Shown: piece by piece, positions 1 through 10,700 of the stretch | How the letters are laid out: each line of letters starts with the position of its first letter | Position numbering within the stretch: the stretch's first letter is position 1 | Assembly (NCBI GenBank): GCA_943372995.1 | Contig: CALSAQ010000004.1 | Coordinates: 225,985-289,984, forward strand | Length of the DNA stretch: 64,000 nucleotides | Direction of reading: 5' to 3' | Origin: CAJBVG01 sp943372995 | Lineage (GTDB): Bacteria > Bacteroidota > Bacteroidia > Sphingobacteriales > Sphingobacteriaceae | The notes under the pieces: generated by a model | Database searches by the model: none | What the model saw: the letters and a program-made list of their open reading frames with translations, nothing else | Told to the model about the DNA's origin: nothing | Translations under genes and position numbers: made by a program

Positions 1-2
1 AT

Positions 3-1067
3 TGCGATGAATTTGCAATGGGTGCGTCTAATGAAACATCTACTTACGGTTTAGTAAAGAATTTCGACAATAAAAATTTAGTATCTGGAGGTTCTTCCGG
101 AGGCTCTGCAGTATCTGTACAAGCAGATATGTGCTTAGCTTCATTAGGTACCGATACAGGAGGCTCTGTTCGTCAACCCGCTTCATTTTGTGGTGTGGTA
201 GGATTGAAACCTACATATGGTAGAGTTTCTCGTTGGGGGATTATTGCCTATGCATCTTCTTTTGATCAGGTAGGACCAATAACTCGTTCTGTAGAAGACG
301 CAGCTCTTATATTAGAGGTTATTGCAGGTAAAGACAACTACGATAGCACAGCCTCTCAATTAGAAGTACCAGAATATTCAAAAAATCTAAATCTAACAGA
401 TAAACCAAGAATTGCATACTTAGCGGATGCATTGCATGCCGAAGGTATAGATCCTGAGGTGAGGCAAATGATGGTAGATAAAATTGAGTATTTAAAAGCA
501 CAAGGTTTTGTGGTTGAAGAAGTTCAATTTCCATTGTTAAAATATGCAGTTCCTACTTATTATGTACTAACCACTGCAGAATCTTCATCTAACCTTTCGA
601 GGTATGATGGGGTTCATTTTGGATACAGAAGTAAAAATGCTACCGATTTAGAATCAACATATAAAAAGTCGAGAACCGAAGGCTTTGGTGAAGAAGTAAA
701 ACGAAGAATTATGCTGGGTACGTTTGTACTAAGTGCAGGTTATTACGATGCTTATTATGCTAAAGCACAAAAAGTGAGACGATTAATTAGAGATAAATCT
801 TTAGAAATCCTGTCGAATTACGACTTGATAATCTTACCCACCGCCCCAACTACGGCTTTTGCACATGGTGAAAAAACAACAGATCCTGTGGTGATGTACT
901 TAGCCGACATTTTTACCGTTCAAGCTCCTTTAGCAGGCTTACCCGCGATTTCGATACCTGGAAGTACCCATTCTAATGGTTTATCGATAGGGTTGCAAAT
1001 TATTGGGAAGCACTTTAAAGAGCAAGAAATGTTAAATTTTGCGAACTTTTTAGAGCAAAAACAGTAA
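3..1067 (+). CDS. gatA: Glutamyl-tRNA(Gln) amidotransferase subunit A, 5' end cut by window edge
   Basis: GatA is the amidase subunit of GatCAB. It releases ammonia from glutamine, which is used to convert Glu-tRNA(Gln) to Gln-tRNA(Gln) in the cytoplasm. The reading frame is open from base 3 and starts inside the conserved CDEFAMGASNETS stretch, so roughly the first quarter of a usual ~470-residue protein lies outside the window; the Met at 18 is internal. The amidase signature is intact: GGSSGGSA carries the cis-serine and GTDTGGSVRQP the nucleophilic serine. The catalytic lysine would lie upstream. The C-terminal half, with PLAGLPAISIPG and GLSIGLQIIG, is typical of GatA. mltD follows 77 bp downstream on the same strand. 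Confidence 0.95.
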   Translation, partial: CDEFAMGASNETSTYGLVKNFDNKNLVSGGSSGGSAVSVQADMCLASLGTDTGGSVRQPASFCGVVGLKPTYGRVSRWGIIAYASSFDQVGPITRSVEDAALILEVIAGKDNYDSTASQLEVPEYSKNLNLTDKPRIAYLADALHAEGIDPEVRQMMVDKIEYLKAQGFVVEEVQFPLLKYAVPTYYVLTTAESSSNLSRYDGVHFGYRSKNATDLESTYKKSRTEGFGEEVKRRIMLGTFVLSAGYYDAYYAKAQKVRRLIRDKSLEILSNYDLIILPTAPTTAFAHGEKTTDPVVMYLADIFTVQAPLAGLPAISIPGSTHSNGLSIGLQIIGKHFKEQEMLNFANFLEQKQ

Positions 1068-1144
1068 AAAAGCTTAGTTTTTACGAATTTTTACTATTTT
1101 GCAAGAATACTTTACTGGAATGTAGGAGCATAATTTTTAAATTG

Positions 1145-3205
1145 ATGAGTATGAAAAGTACAAAGTTTGTCGTTTTTGCGATTGCCATTTTTACGTTATT
1201 TCAAGTTCGCTTCACTGAGGCATCAAGCAAATACACTAAACCTTTAAGTACTAAAGTACTCGAAGACGACACTACATTCGTTATTCCGGAGGTCGATTTA
1301 TCCTTATTAAATGCCCCTCCTCGTTTTGCTACCGAAGTATACAAGCACCGCTTAGATTCAATTACAAAATTTATTCCTCTTGATTATAATTCTCATGTTC
1401 AGGGATATATAGATTTATATGCTTTTAGAAGAAGAGAGCAAGTGGAGAGAATGTTGGGCTTGTCGGAATTCTACTTCCCAATGATTGAAAAGGTATTTAA
1501 AGAATATAAAATCCCTACAGAGTTTAAATATTTAGCAATAGTTGAGTCGGCATTAAACCCGTATGCAGTTTCTCCAGTTGGAGCAACAGGGATGTGGCAA
1601 TTTATGTTTACCACAGCTAAGATGTATAACTTAAAGATTACCTCACATATTGATGAGAGAAGAGACCCATACTTAGCTACCCATGCAGCTGCAAAATATT
1701 TTGTAGATATGTATCGCAGATATGGTGATTGGTTATTAGTAATTGCAGCATATAACTGTGGTCCGGGGAATGTGAACAGAGCGATTAGAAAAGCGGGTGG
1801 AGGACAGAAAACATTTTGGGAGATTCGCCAATACTTACCACAAGAAACTAGAGGTTATGTACCTGCATATATTGCAGCAAATTATATTATGAGTTTCGCG
1901 GAAGTACATAATTTATATCCAGCATATCCGAACTTTAGTTTTATGACGGATACTTTATGCATATCTAAACCTGTGTCATTTAAAGATATTGAAAAGCTTT
2001 GTGGTGTTAATGCAGAAGAGCTGAAAATTTTGAACCCTATTTTCAAAAAAGATTTTGTGCCTGCTTATGGAGAGTCGTATATGGTTAAGTTGCCTGCAAC
2101 TCGTAGAGATTTAGTGGCTAAACATAGAGATTCTTTGTATCAATTATTCCCTCAGATTGCATCCGACCAAGAATTCGTATTGAATACGGATCCCATGGCT
2201 AAATCAAAAACTATTTATAAAACCCATGTGGTTAAAAAAGGGGAAACACTTTCTAAAATAGCTAATAGATATGATGTAGAAATAAGAGAGATAAAAAAAT
2301 GGAATAACTTGAGTAGAAATACGGTTAAAAAAGGACAACGTTTAAAAATTAAGAAACAAATTCAACCTCCTGTTGCTACACCTTCTACAGAAATTGCAAA
2401 AAATAAAAAAGTAGAGAAGAATAACACAGAGCAACAGATTGCATCTTCTGAAAACGAAAAAACAAAGATTGTTTACGAATACCAAACGAAAAACATTTCT
2501 AAAAACCATAAAGTAAAAAGGGGAGAAAATTTAAGCTTAATTGCAGCTAAGTACGATGTAAGTACTTCTGATATTAAAAAGTGGAATGGCCTACGTTCAA
2601 ATAATTTACAGGCAGGAAAAACCTTAAAAATTAAAACAACAGAGCGAGTAAGAGTTGCTAAAAAAATTACAACACCTAAAGCTGTAGAACCTATTACCAG
2701 TCAAGAGGAAGTTCAAATTGCTGCCAACACTACTAAAACAGAAGATAAATCGGAAGTAGAGAATAATGCTGAGCAAAAAGCAACTCCTGAAATGGAGTTA
2801 GTGAGTGTAGAAAAAATAATTAAATATAAAGTACGTAAAGGCGATTATCTCTCAACAATTGCTTCAAAAAATAAAGTAAGTGTTCAGGATTTACGTAAAT
2901 GGAATAATATGTCGAAATCGATAATTAATCCAGGACAAACTTTGATTATCAAAAAATATGAACAAAAGCTTATTGCTAAAAACACAGAAGATAGTAAGGA
3001 AGAAAATGTAGTAGCTAAGAAAGTTCCTGAGAGAGATAATGATGGAAAATATGTATTACATAAAGTTGAAAAGGGAGATACTCTGTATAGCATTGCCAAG
3101 AAATATGCGGGAATGACAGTAGAGAAAATTAAGGAACTAAACGGAATAAAAGCAAGTAATGATTTGAAGGCAGGGATGATGTTGAAGATTGCTAAAAAAG
3201 GATAA
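1145..3205 (+). CDS. mltD: Membrane-bound lytic murein transglycosylase D with four LysM domains
   Basis: Cleaves the MurNAc-GlcNAc bond of peptidoglycan to a 1,6-anhydro product in the periplasm. A signal peptide occupies about the first 28 residues (FVVFAIAIFTLFQV core). The SLT domain spans about residues 118-250. Its catalytic glutamate is in LAIVESALNP (about residue 134), followed by GATGMWQF and AAYNCGPGNVNRA. Four LysM peptidoglycan-binding domains follow at about 361-404, 455-498, 561-605 and 641-686, separated by Lys/Glu-rich linkers; residues 275-318 look like a degenerate fifth. The frame could open at TTG 1142, but ATG 1145 or ATG 1151 is more natural. The mature enzyme is long for MltD because of the LysM tail. 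A strong hairpin terminator follows the stop codon. Confidence 0.93.
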   Translation: MSMKSTKFVVFAIAIFTLFQVRFTEASSKYTKPLSTKVLEDDTTFVIPEVDLSLLNAPPRFATEVYKHRLDSITKFIPLDYNSHVQGYIDLYAFRRREQVERMLGLSEFYFPMIEKVFKEYKIPTEFKYLAIVESALNPYAVSPVGATGMWQFMFTTAKMYNLKITSHIDERRDPYLATHAAAKYFVDMYRRYGDWLLVIAAYNCGPGNVNRAIRKAGGGQKTFWEIRQYLPQETRGYVPAYIAANYIMSFAEVHNLYPAYPNFSFMTDTLCISKPVSFKDIEKLCGVNAEELKILNPIFKKDFVPAYGESYMVKLPATRRDLVAKHRDSLYQLFPQIASDQEFVLNTDPMAKSKTIYKTHVVKKGETLSKIANRYDVEIREIKKWNNLSRNTVKKGQRLKIKKQIQPPVATPSTEIAKNKKVEKNNTEQQIASSENEKTKIVYEYQTKNISKNHKVKRGENLSLIAAKYDVSTSDIKKWNGLRSNNLQAGKTLKIKTTERVRVAKKITTPKAVEPITSQEEVQIAANTTKTEDKSEVENNAEQKATPEMELVSVEKIIKYKVRKGDYLSTIASKNKVSVQDLRKWNNMSKSIINPGQTLIIKKYEQKLIAKNTEDSKEENVVAKKVPERDNDGKYVLHKVEKGDTLYSIAKKYAGMTVEKIKELNGIKASNDLKAGMMLKIAKKG

Positions 3206-3225
3206 AAAAAATTTAATCATAAAAT

Positions 3226-3250
3226 GAAAAAGCGCCATTGGCGCTTTTTC
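3226..3250. terminator. Bidirectional rho-independent terminator between convergent genes
   Basis: A perfect 11-bp inverted repeat, GAAAAAGCGCC and its complement with a three-base ATT loop, has a GC core and A/T flanks. It therefore works as an intrinsic terminator in both directions. It lies 21 bases after the mltD stop and 37 bases past the stop of the convergent gene at 3287-4660. Confidence 0.9.
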
Positions 3251-3286
3251 TGGTTTTAAACTATTTATTATTGTTATTAGGTTTTA

Positions 3287-4660
3287 TTATCGTTTACTCA
3301 ATTTTGATATGTAGTTCCCCGATTCGGTTTTGAACTCTACAACATATATGCCAGTTATTAAATCTTCTACATATATTTTATTATTAGAAGCATCGTCAAT
3401 ACGACTGGTTTTTAACAATTGACCACTCAAGCTGTAAATATTTAATTCACCTGTTTTGTCATCTGCAGTTTTTATTTGTATATAATCTGTAGATGGATTA
3501 GGGAAGATACTCAACTCTAGTGTTTGTTGAGCAATACCAGTTGTTCTTTGGTAGTTAAATACTTCTTTGTATACATTAGTTAATTTCTTTCCGTCGTTCA
3601 CTTTCAATACACTTTGTGTTAAGCGATTTTCCATATCGTATGTATATTCCATTACATTTTCATAAAGTACTAACCATGTATTATCTTGGTATTTTTCTAC
3701 TTTGTAACCTTTTGGATTTTTGTTGATATCGAATTCTTCTTCAAATCTCATTTCATATACCCATTCGTTATTGATATAGTTGAAAGTGATTGATGATACT
3801 CCACCATTCATTTTGAATTGATTGATAACTTTTTCTCTTGACTCCCAATCTACACCATTCCATACTTTTAATTCCATAATACTTGCTTGTAGTTGGTGAT
3901 AATCATGCCACTCAATATTGCTAATAAGCTCTTCGTTTTTCCATTGTATACCGTCAAATGAGAAATAATAGATATTTGAGATTTGTCCGTTTGCATTGTA
4001 ATCGTAACCTTCAGCACTAGTGTTAACCCAACCTTCGTTGGTAGGTGTTTGAGTAATAATTTCTTCTAACTTTCCATCGTTTGAATTTATAACTCGGCGA
4101 TTAATAGCCACATAAGATTTTATATTTTCATTAAAAATATAATCTGTTTCGACAGTTTTTTGAGAGGAGTTTACTTCTACAATAGTCTTATTCCCTGAGG
4201 TCATAATCCACTGATTGTTGTTCCAATAAAAGCTCTCCTCTCGTAGTTTTCTTCCTTGATTATCGTTCTCTATAATGTTTTTTGTTTGTTTTTCCCAGTT
4301 ACCGTTGATAAAAATCTCATAAACACTTGTAACCACAAGCTTATTTGATTCAATAGTATTTGTGGTTTTCGAATATGGAAGTCCTTGGGCATCATACTCT
4401 AAGTATTCAACTAATTCGTTATTGTTATAAGCAGACCAAGTACTACCAGTTAAGAACCATTCATTGGTTATTTCGTCCCAACCGAATTTTTTAGAACTTC
4501 TTTCCGAATTACTTAGTTGTTTTTCAGAACGATATGAAGTTAAACTTGCTTTTGTTTTAACAGAAATATCAAAATCCTGTTTTAATTTGCTGTGAAGGCC
4601 TTTTTGGGCATATATAGGAAGCGTTAAAAGGCATAATAGATAAATAGTTAAGTGTTTCAT
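3287..4660 (-). CDS. Secreted Trp-repeat protein with type IX secretion sorting domain
   Basis: A 457-residue exported protein of unknown function. An N-terminal signal peptide (about 1-18, YLLCLLTLPIYAQ) is followed by a degenerate tandem repeat. Tryptophans in an N-x-x-W context occur at residues 68, 122, 151, 211, 240, 272, 300 and 329, so the period is about 29 residues with some units lacking the Trp. From about residue 383 there is a type A T9SS sorting domain: LSIFPNPSTDYIQI, then LNIYSLSGQLL, then ITGIYVVEF. The protein should cross the outer membrane through the SprA translocon encoded at 7.7-14.9 kb and end on the surface or outside. No enzymatic motif is visible. It faces mltD and shares its terminator. 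Confidence 0.85.
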   Translation of the reverse strand: MKHLTIYLLCLLTLPIYAQKGLHSKLKQDFDISVKTKASLTSYRSEKQLSNSERSSKKFGWDEITNEWFLTGSTWSAYNNNELVEYLEYDAQGLPYSKTTNTIESNKLVVTSVYEIFINGNWEKQTKNIIENDNQGRKLREESFYWNNNQWIMTSGNKTIVEVNSSQKTVETDYIFNENIKSYVAINRRVINSNDGKLEEIITQTPTNEGWVNTSAEGYDYNANGQISNIYYFSFDGIQWKNEELISNIEWHDYHQLQASIMELKVWNGVDWESREKVINQFKMNGGVSSITFNYINNEWVYEMRFEEEFDINKNPKGYKVEKYQDNTWLVLYENVMEYTYDMENRLTQSVLKVNDGKKLTNVYKEVFNYQRTTGIAQQTLELSIFPNPSTDYIQIKTADDKTGELNIYSLSGQLLKTSRIDDASNNKIYVEDLITGIYVVEFKTESGNYISKLSKR

Positions 4661-4756
4661 TTTTAATTGCTTTTTGCCTTAAGACACAGTTGGAAAGGCT
4701 CTACCCTTATTCTAAATTCAGAAAGTAAAAAAACCTTATTTTTCGGCTTGTTTAAT

Positions 4757-4764
4757 TATATTTG
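4757..4764 (+). promoter_or_regulatory. Probable -7 promoter element of maeB
   Basis: TATATTTG matches the Bacteroidota -7 consensus TAnnTTTG and lies 28 bases before the maeB ATG. No convincing TTTG -33 element is seen at 18-21 bases upstream, so the assignment rests on one element only. Confidence 0.4.
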
Positions 4765-4792
4765 AAGCTTGTATTGATTAGAAATAGAAAAG

Positions 4793-7132
4793 ATGAGTAA
4801 AAATAATCGCAAGCAAGATGCTTTAGATTACCATTCACAAGGTAGACCTGGTAAAATTGAAGTTATTCCAACTAAATCAACAAACTCTCAAAGAGATTTG
4901 TCATTAGCTTATTCACCTGGAGTAGCGGAGCCATGCTTAAGAATAAAAGATAATGTTGAAGATGTATATAAATACACTGCAAAAGGAAACTTAGTTGCAG
5001 TTATTAGTAATGGAACGGCAGTACTTGGTTTAGGTAATATTGGTCCGGAAGCATCAAAACCCGTGATGGAAGGCAAGGGAATTTTATTTAAAATATTTGC
5101 TGATATAGATGTATTCGACATTGAGCTAAATGTTACAGATGTTGATGAGTTTGTAAAAACAGTAAAAGCTTTAGAGCCTACATTTGGTGGAGTAAATTTA
5201 GAAGACATTAAAGCTCCTGAGTGTTTCGAAATTGAGCGACGTTTAAAAGCGGAGTTAAAAATTCCAATCATGCACGATGATCAGCATGGTACAGCAATAA
5301 TTTCAGCAGCAGCTCTAATAAATGCTTTAGAAATACAAAAGAAAAAAATTGATAAAGTTAAAATTGTAGTAATTGGTGCGGGAGCGGCGGCTATATCATG
5401 TTCAAAATTGTATTTAGAGGTTGGCGCGAAAAAAGAGAACATAGTGATGATAGACAGAGAGGGTGTTATTCGCTCTGATCGTAAAGCACCAATGGATGAA
5501 ACAAAAAGATTTTTTGCAACAGACAGAAAAATAGATACACTTGAACAAGCAGCTAAAGATGCGGATGTAATCATTGGTTTATCAGGAGCAAATATTATTA
5601 CGCCTGAGATGTTGAAATCGATGGCTAAAAATCCGATAGTTTTTGCAATGGCAAATCCAGATCCAGAAATTGATTACAATTTAGCCATAGCAACTCGTGG
5701 CGATATTATTATGGCTACTGGACGTTCTGATTTCCCTAATCAAGTAAACAATGTATTGGGTTTCCCTTACATTTTCCGTGGAGCACTAGATGTGAGAGCT
5801 ACACAAATTAATGAGGCAATGAAAATTGCAGCAGTAAGAGCTATTGCAGATTTAGCTAAGAAACCAGTACCTGAGGCAGTAAATTTAGCATACAATCAGA
5901 AAAATATAACTTTTGGTAAAGAGTATATTATACCAAAACCTTTGGATTTAAGATTGATTACCCATGTGGCGCCTGCTGTAGCAAAAGCTGCAATGGAATC
6001 AGGAGTAGCAAGACATCCTATATCAGATTGGGAGGCTTATCACGAAGAGTTGAAAAAGAGATTAGGTCTCGATGATAAACTGATGAGAGCCATTTCTGTA
6101 AAAGCAAAAGGAAATCCTAAGCGTGTAGTTTTTGCAGAAGCAGATAATTATAAAATACTGAAAGCTGCGCAAATTGTTAAAGACGACGGAATTGCATATC
6201 CTATATTATTAGGAAATATTGATAAGATACAAACCTTAATTAGAGAGCATAGTTTAGATTTAGCGGATGTTAAAATTATTGATCCGAGGTATGAAGAAGA
6301 ATTGCTGCAGCAATATGCAAAGATACTTTTCGAAAAGCGTAAGCGTAGAGGTATAACTTTATATGAGGCTCGTAAATTAATGCGAGATAGAAACCATTTC
6401 GGTGCAATGATGGTAGAGATAGGAGAAGCTGATGCACTCATTTCTGGTTTAACAAAAAACTACCCTTTAACTATTCGTCCAGCGTTACAAATAATTGGTA
6501 TGGACGAAGAGGTGCATCGTGTTGCGGGAATGTATTTGATGTTAACGAAACAAGGGCCAATATTTTTAGCAGATACAACTGTGAACATCGACCCTACAGT
6601 AGATGAACTTGTGGATATCACTTCGGTAGTGGCGAAATCTGTTCAGAAATTCAACATTACTCCAAGAATAGCCATGCTATCTTATTCTAATTTCGGTAGT
6701 TCTGAAACAGCTAATCCTGTAAAAGTACGTCAGGCCGTAGAGAAATTACATCGTATTTTCCCTGATATGATTGTTGATGGTGAAATGCAAGCAAATTTTG
6801 CACTTAATTCTAATTTATTGAAAGATAATTATCCATTTAGTACTTTAAATGGTGCACCAGCAAACACGCTTATTTTTCCAAATTTAGATTCAGGAAACTC
6901 AGCATATAAAATCTTGCAAGAGATTGGGGGTGCTGAAGCCGTTGGTCCTATATTAATAGGTATGAAAAAACCTGTACACATTTTACAATTGGGTTCTTCG
7001 GTAAGAGAAATAGTAAATATGATTACTATAGCAGTGGTTGATGCTCAATCGAAAGAAGAAGAAAACGCGAAACAGAGTAATACTAAAACGAAATCTACTA
7101 TAAGAGAGAAAATCAATAATTTACGCAAATAA
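4793..7132 (+). CDS. maeB: NADP-dependent malic enzyme fused to phosphotransacetylase-like domain
   Basis: Oxidative decarboxylation of malate to pyruvate, giving NADPH. At 779 residues this is the full-length MaeB type. The malic N-terminal domain is at about 15-150 (LAYSPGVAEPCL; MHDDQHGTAI at the metal site). The NAD(P)-binding domain is at about 160-400 (VIGAGAAAISC). A C-terminal phosphate acetyl/butyryltransferase-like domain spans about 430-760 (RVVFAEADNYKIL; ISGLTKNYPLTIRPALQIIG). In the family that domain is regulatory (acetyl-CoA sensing) rather than catalytic. The stop overlaps the ruvA start by one base, so the two genes are probably translationally coupled. The ATG at 4793 directly follows a purine-rich stretch. 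Confidence 0.94.
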   Translation: MSKNNRKQDALDYHSQGRPGKIEVIPTKSTNSQRDLSLAYSPGVAEPCLRIKDNVEDVYKYTAKGNLVAVISNGTAVLGLGNIGPEASKPVMEGKGILFKIFADIDVFDIELNVTDVDEFVKTVKALEPTFGGVNLEDIKAPECFEIERRLKAELKIPIMHDDQHGTAIISAAALINALEIQKKKIDKVKIVVIGAGAAAISCSKLYLEVGAKKENIVMIDREGVIRSDRKAPMDETKRFFATDRKIDTLEQAAKDADVIIGLSGANIITPEMLKSMAKNPIVFAMANPDPEIDYNLAIATRGDIIMATGRSDFPNQVNNVLGFPYIFRGALDVRATQINEAMKIAAVRAIADLAKKPVPEAVNLAYNQKNITFGKEYIIPKPLDLRLITHVAPAVAKAAMESGVARHPISDWEAYHEELKKRLGLDDKLMRAISVKAKGNPKRVVFAEADNYKILKAAQIVKDDGIAYPILLGNIDKIQTLIREHSLDLADVKIIDPRYEEELLQQYAKILFEKRKRRGITLYEARKLMRDRNHFGAMMVEIGEADALISGLTKNYPLTIRPALQIIGMDEEVHRVAGMYLMLTKQGPIFLADTTVNIDPTVDELVDITSVVAKSVQKFNITPRIAMLSYSNFGSSETANPVKVRQAVEKLHRIFPDMIVDGEMQANFALNSNLLKDNYPFSTLNGAPANTLIFPNLDSGNSAYKILQEIGGAEAVGPILIGMKKPVHILQLGSSVREIVNMITIAVVDAQSKEEENAKQSNTKTKSTIREKINNLRK

Positions 7133-7716
7133 TGATTCACCATATTAAAGGGAAGTTAGTTCAAAAAACACCAACACATGTCGTAGTTGAAGCATCAGGG
7201 GTAGGATATTTTATCAATATTTCATTACATACCTATGCACAAATTAATGATGAGGAGTCGGTATTAATATATACTTATTTAAGCATCAGGGAAGATGCGC
7301 ATACCTTATATGGTTTTTTTGATGAATCGGAAAGAAGATTATTTACCCACCTTATATCCGTTTCAGGAATTGGGCCTAATACGGCAAGAATGATGCTTTC
7401 GTCGATTTCTCCCCAAGAAATTCAAGAGGCTATAGTGAGAGCAGATGTAGGCTTAGTCCAACGAATTAAAGGTATTGGTCCTAAATCGGCACAACGCTTA
7501 ATACTTGAATTACAGGATAAACTCAAAAAAGAAGGCTCAGGAACACTTTTATCCCTTCCTTCAAACAATACCGCCCGCGAAGAAGCGTTATCTGCATTGG
7601 TTATGTTAGGTTTTGCTAAGACAAGCGCAGAAAAAGCACTAGATCAAATTATCAAGTTGGAGGGCAGCGCTCTTAGCGTTGAAAACTTGATTAAATCAGC
7701 ACTAAAAAATTTATAA
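7132..7716 (+). CDS. ruvA: Holliday junction branch migration protein RuvA
   Basis: RuvA binds four-way DNA junctions and loads the RuvB motor during recombination and repair. The 194 residues match the family length. Domain I (OB fold) is at about 1-62 (GVGYFINIS). Two helix-hairpin-helix motifs follow, VSGIGPNTARMMLSS and IKGIGPKSAQRLILEL. The C-terminal domain III, which contacts RuvB, begins near ARAEEALSAL-like sequence at about 148. The start is fixed by the ATG overlapping the maeB stop. ruvB and ruvC are not in the window. sprA begins 25 bp downstream. Confidence 0.95.
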   Translation: MIHHIKGKLVQKTPTHVVVEASGVGYFINISLHTYAQINDEESVLIYTYLSIREDAHTLYGFFDESERRLFTHLISVSGIGPNTARMMLSSISPQEIQEAIVRADVGLVQRIKGIGPKSAQRLILELQDKLKKEGSGTLLSLPSNNTAREEALSALVMLGFAKTSAEKALDQIIKLEGSALSVENLIKSALKNL

Positions 7717-7741
7717 TTGTAGGGATTAATTTTAAGGACGG

Positions 7742-10700
7742 TTGAAAGTAACTAATAAAGGTAATAAGCCACTATTTAGGCTATTTGTGGTAATAGTATC
7801 ATTGTTCTCAGTGGCTTCTATGGTTTGGAGTGCTGATGTTAACATAGATGCTATCCTTATGCCCGAAAACCCTTTAATAGATTCTGGTACAAAATTCCAA
7901 GGCACAGCAATAGACCAACCCAATAAAAAGAAAATAGATTTACAAGACCCTCCTAACGTAGAGAGAAAAGTTGAATACGATCCCAATACCAAAACGTATG
8001 TTATTACTGAAACAATTGGTGGGAAATTCTATAAATCGCCAGTTTATATGAGCTTCGAAGAATACCAAAAGTACGAAGCACAAAAAAATAAGTTTGAGTA
8101 TTGGAAACAGCGTTCTGCAGAATCATCGTTAATTTCTCCCAATGGGATGGTTCCCAAAATCTATGTGAATAATCAGATTTTTGATAGAATTTTTGGTGGT
8201 AGCAAAGTAGATATCCGCCCTCAAGGGACAGCTGAATTAATATTTGCAGGAAAGTTTAATCGTAACGATAATCCTTTATTAAACGAACGTCAAAGAAAAA
8301 CACAACAATTTGACTTCGATCAAAAAATCCAATTAAATGTTACTGGTAATATTGGAGATAAATTAAAAACTACAGTAAATTATAATACAGAGGCAACATT
8401 CGATTTTGAAAATCAGATGAAGCTCGAGTATACGGGTTATGAAGATGAAATTATTAAGAAAATAGAATTAGGTAATGTTTCTTTGCCATTAAGCTCAAGT
8501 TTAATTAGTGGTTCTCAAAGTTTATTTGGTGTGAAAACACAATTGCAATTTGGGAAGTTAATGGTTACCTCCGTACTATCTCAACAGAAAAGCGAAAAGA
8601 AACAAATAAAGATTACGAATGGTGCACAAAAAACAGAGTTTAAGTTTTTAGCAGATAACTACGAAGCAAACAAACATTTCTTTTTAGCACAATATTTTAG
8701 AGATCAGTACGACCGATCTTTAGATGAACCGCCTATCGTAAAATCAAATGTGTTAATCTCTAGAGTGGAGGTTTGGGTAACTTCTAAAAATAGAGTGGGC
8801 GATGAAAATACGCGAGACATTCTTGCATTTATAGATTTAGGAGAAAATCGTAGAATCTATAATACTGATCCAAATATTATAACAAGCACTAGTCCCTATC
8901 CGAATTCAGTAAAGACAGACACCGTTGAGATGTCTAATAATTTATTGGAAAGAATTCCAAGTACCTCTCGTAATGTTGGCGACAATAGTCTTAATGCTTA
9001 TTTCGCTACTTATGGAGGGCCGGATAACTATGCCAGATTAAGAGCAAGAAAATTACAAGATAGAGAATTTACCTTTCACCCTCAATTAGGTTATATTACT
9101 ATAAATGCGGCACTAAATGCCGATGAGGTTTTAGCAGTTGCTTATCGATATACAGTAAATGGTGTGGAATATACTGTTGGGGAGTTTTCTAATGAAAGAC
9201 CAGAAACAAATCCACCAACTGTTTTATATACTAAATTGTTAAAAAACGTATCGCTGAAAACTAGTTTGCCAACATGGGATTTGATGATGAAAAATATTTA
9301 TTCATTAAATGCTTTTCAAGTAAATTCTGAAGATTTCAAATTAGATGTATTATATCTTGATGAGAAAACTGCGAACAATGTAAACTATTTGTCAAGTGGT
9401 CCTGATAACGTAAAAAACATTCCATTAATAAGATTAATGGGATTAGATAAGTTGGATGTTAAGCAAACACTTACTCCAGATGGGGTTTTCGACTTTGTTC
9501 CTAATATAACCGTTAATGCGGCTACTGGTAGAATTATATTTACTAAGGTAGAACCTTTCGGATCTTACTTATACGGATTGCTAGCATCGGGTGGCGACAC
9601 TGTAGTTGCAAATAATATAGCCTTTACTGAGTTATATGATTCGACAAAATTTAAAGCGCAACAAATACCTAGAAAAAATAAATTTACTATTCAAGGATCA
9701 TTTCAATCTACAAGCAATTCGGAATTTTCTTTAAATGCAATTAACATCCCTCAAGGATCAGTGGTAGTAAAATCGGGAACACAAGTATTAACTGAGGGGC
9801 AAGATTATACGGTCGACTATAATATTGGTAGAGTAAAAATTACGAACGCAGGTTTGTTGAGTAATGGTGCGCCAATAACAGTTGATTTAGAAAGCTCCAC
9901 TTTATTCGGTGTGCAGTCGAGAACCTTTATAGGAACAAGGTTTGATTATAAGGTAAATGATGAGTTAAACTTAGGGGGAACATTTTTACGATTATCAGAA
10001 CGACCATTAACGCAGAAAGTAAATATTGGTGATGAACCCATTGCAAATAATATGTATGGGGTCGACTTTAATTACAGAAGCGATTCGAGGTTTCTAACCA
10101 GTTTAGTAGATAAGCTTCCGCTTATTGAAACAAAAGCAACTTCGAGTGTTACTGTATCGGCGGAATACGCGAGATTAGACCCTGGGCATTCGCGATTATT
10201 AAACACAGATAAAAATAAAAGTGGTATTTCTTATATCGACGATTTTGAAGGAAGTAGATCTTCAATAGATTTAAAAAGTGCATCTTCTTGGTATTTATCA
10301 AGTACTCCCGCAATGTTTCCTGAGTCTGGCTTGTATAACGATTTAAGCACAGGGCATAAGAGAGCAAGATTAGCATTTTATCAGATTGATAATTTGTTTT
10401 ATAGTAGAACAGATAACAGAACACCTTCGCATATTAGAAATGATAAACAACAACTATCAAGTCATTACATACGTGAAGTTACGGAACAAGAAGTTTTTCC
10501 AAACAAACAAATCCCTACTGGTCAGCCTAATATTTTATCGACATTAGATTTAACTTATTTTCCAAGAGAAAGAGGACCATATAATTTTAGTGTAGACAGA
10601 TTAAATGCTGATGGTACTTTTAAAGATCCTGCAAATTCTTGGGGAGGTATAATGCGTCGTTTAGAGACGAATGATTTTGAAGCCTTAAATGTTGAGTTTA

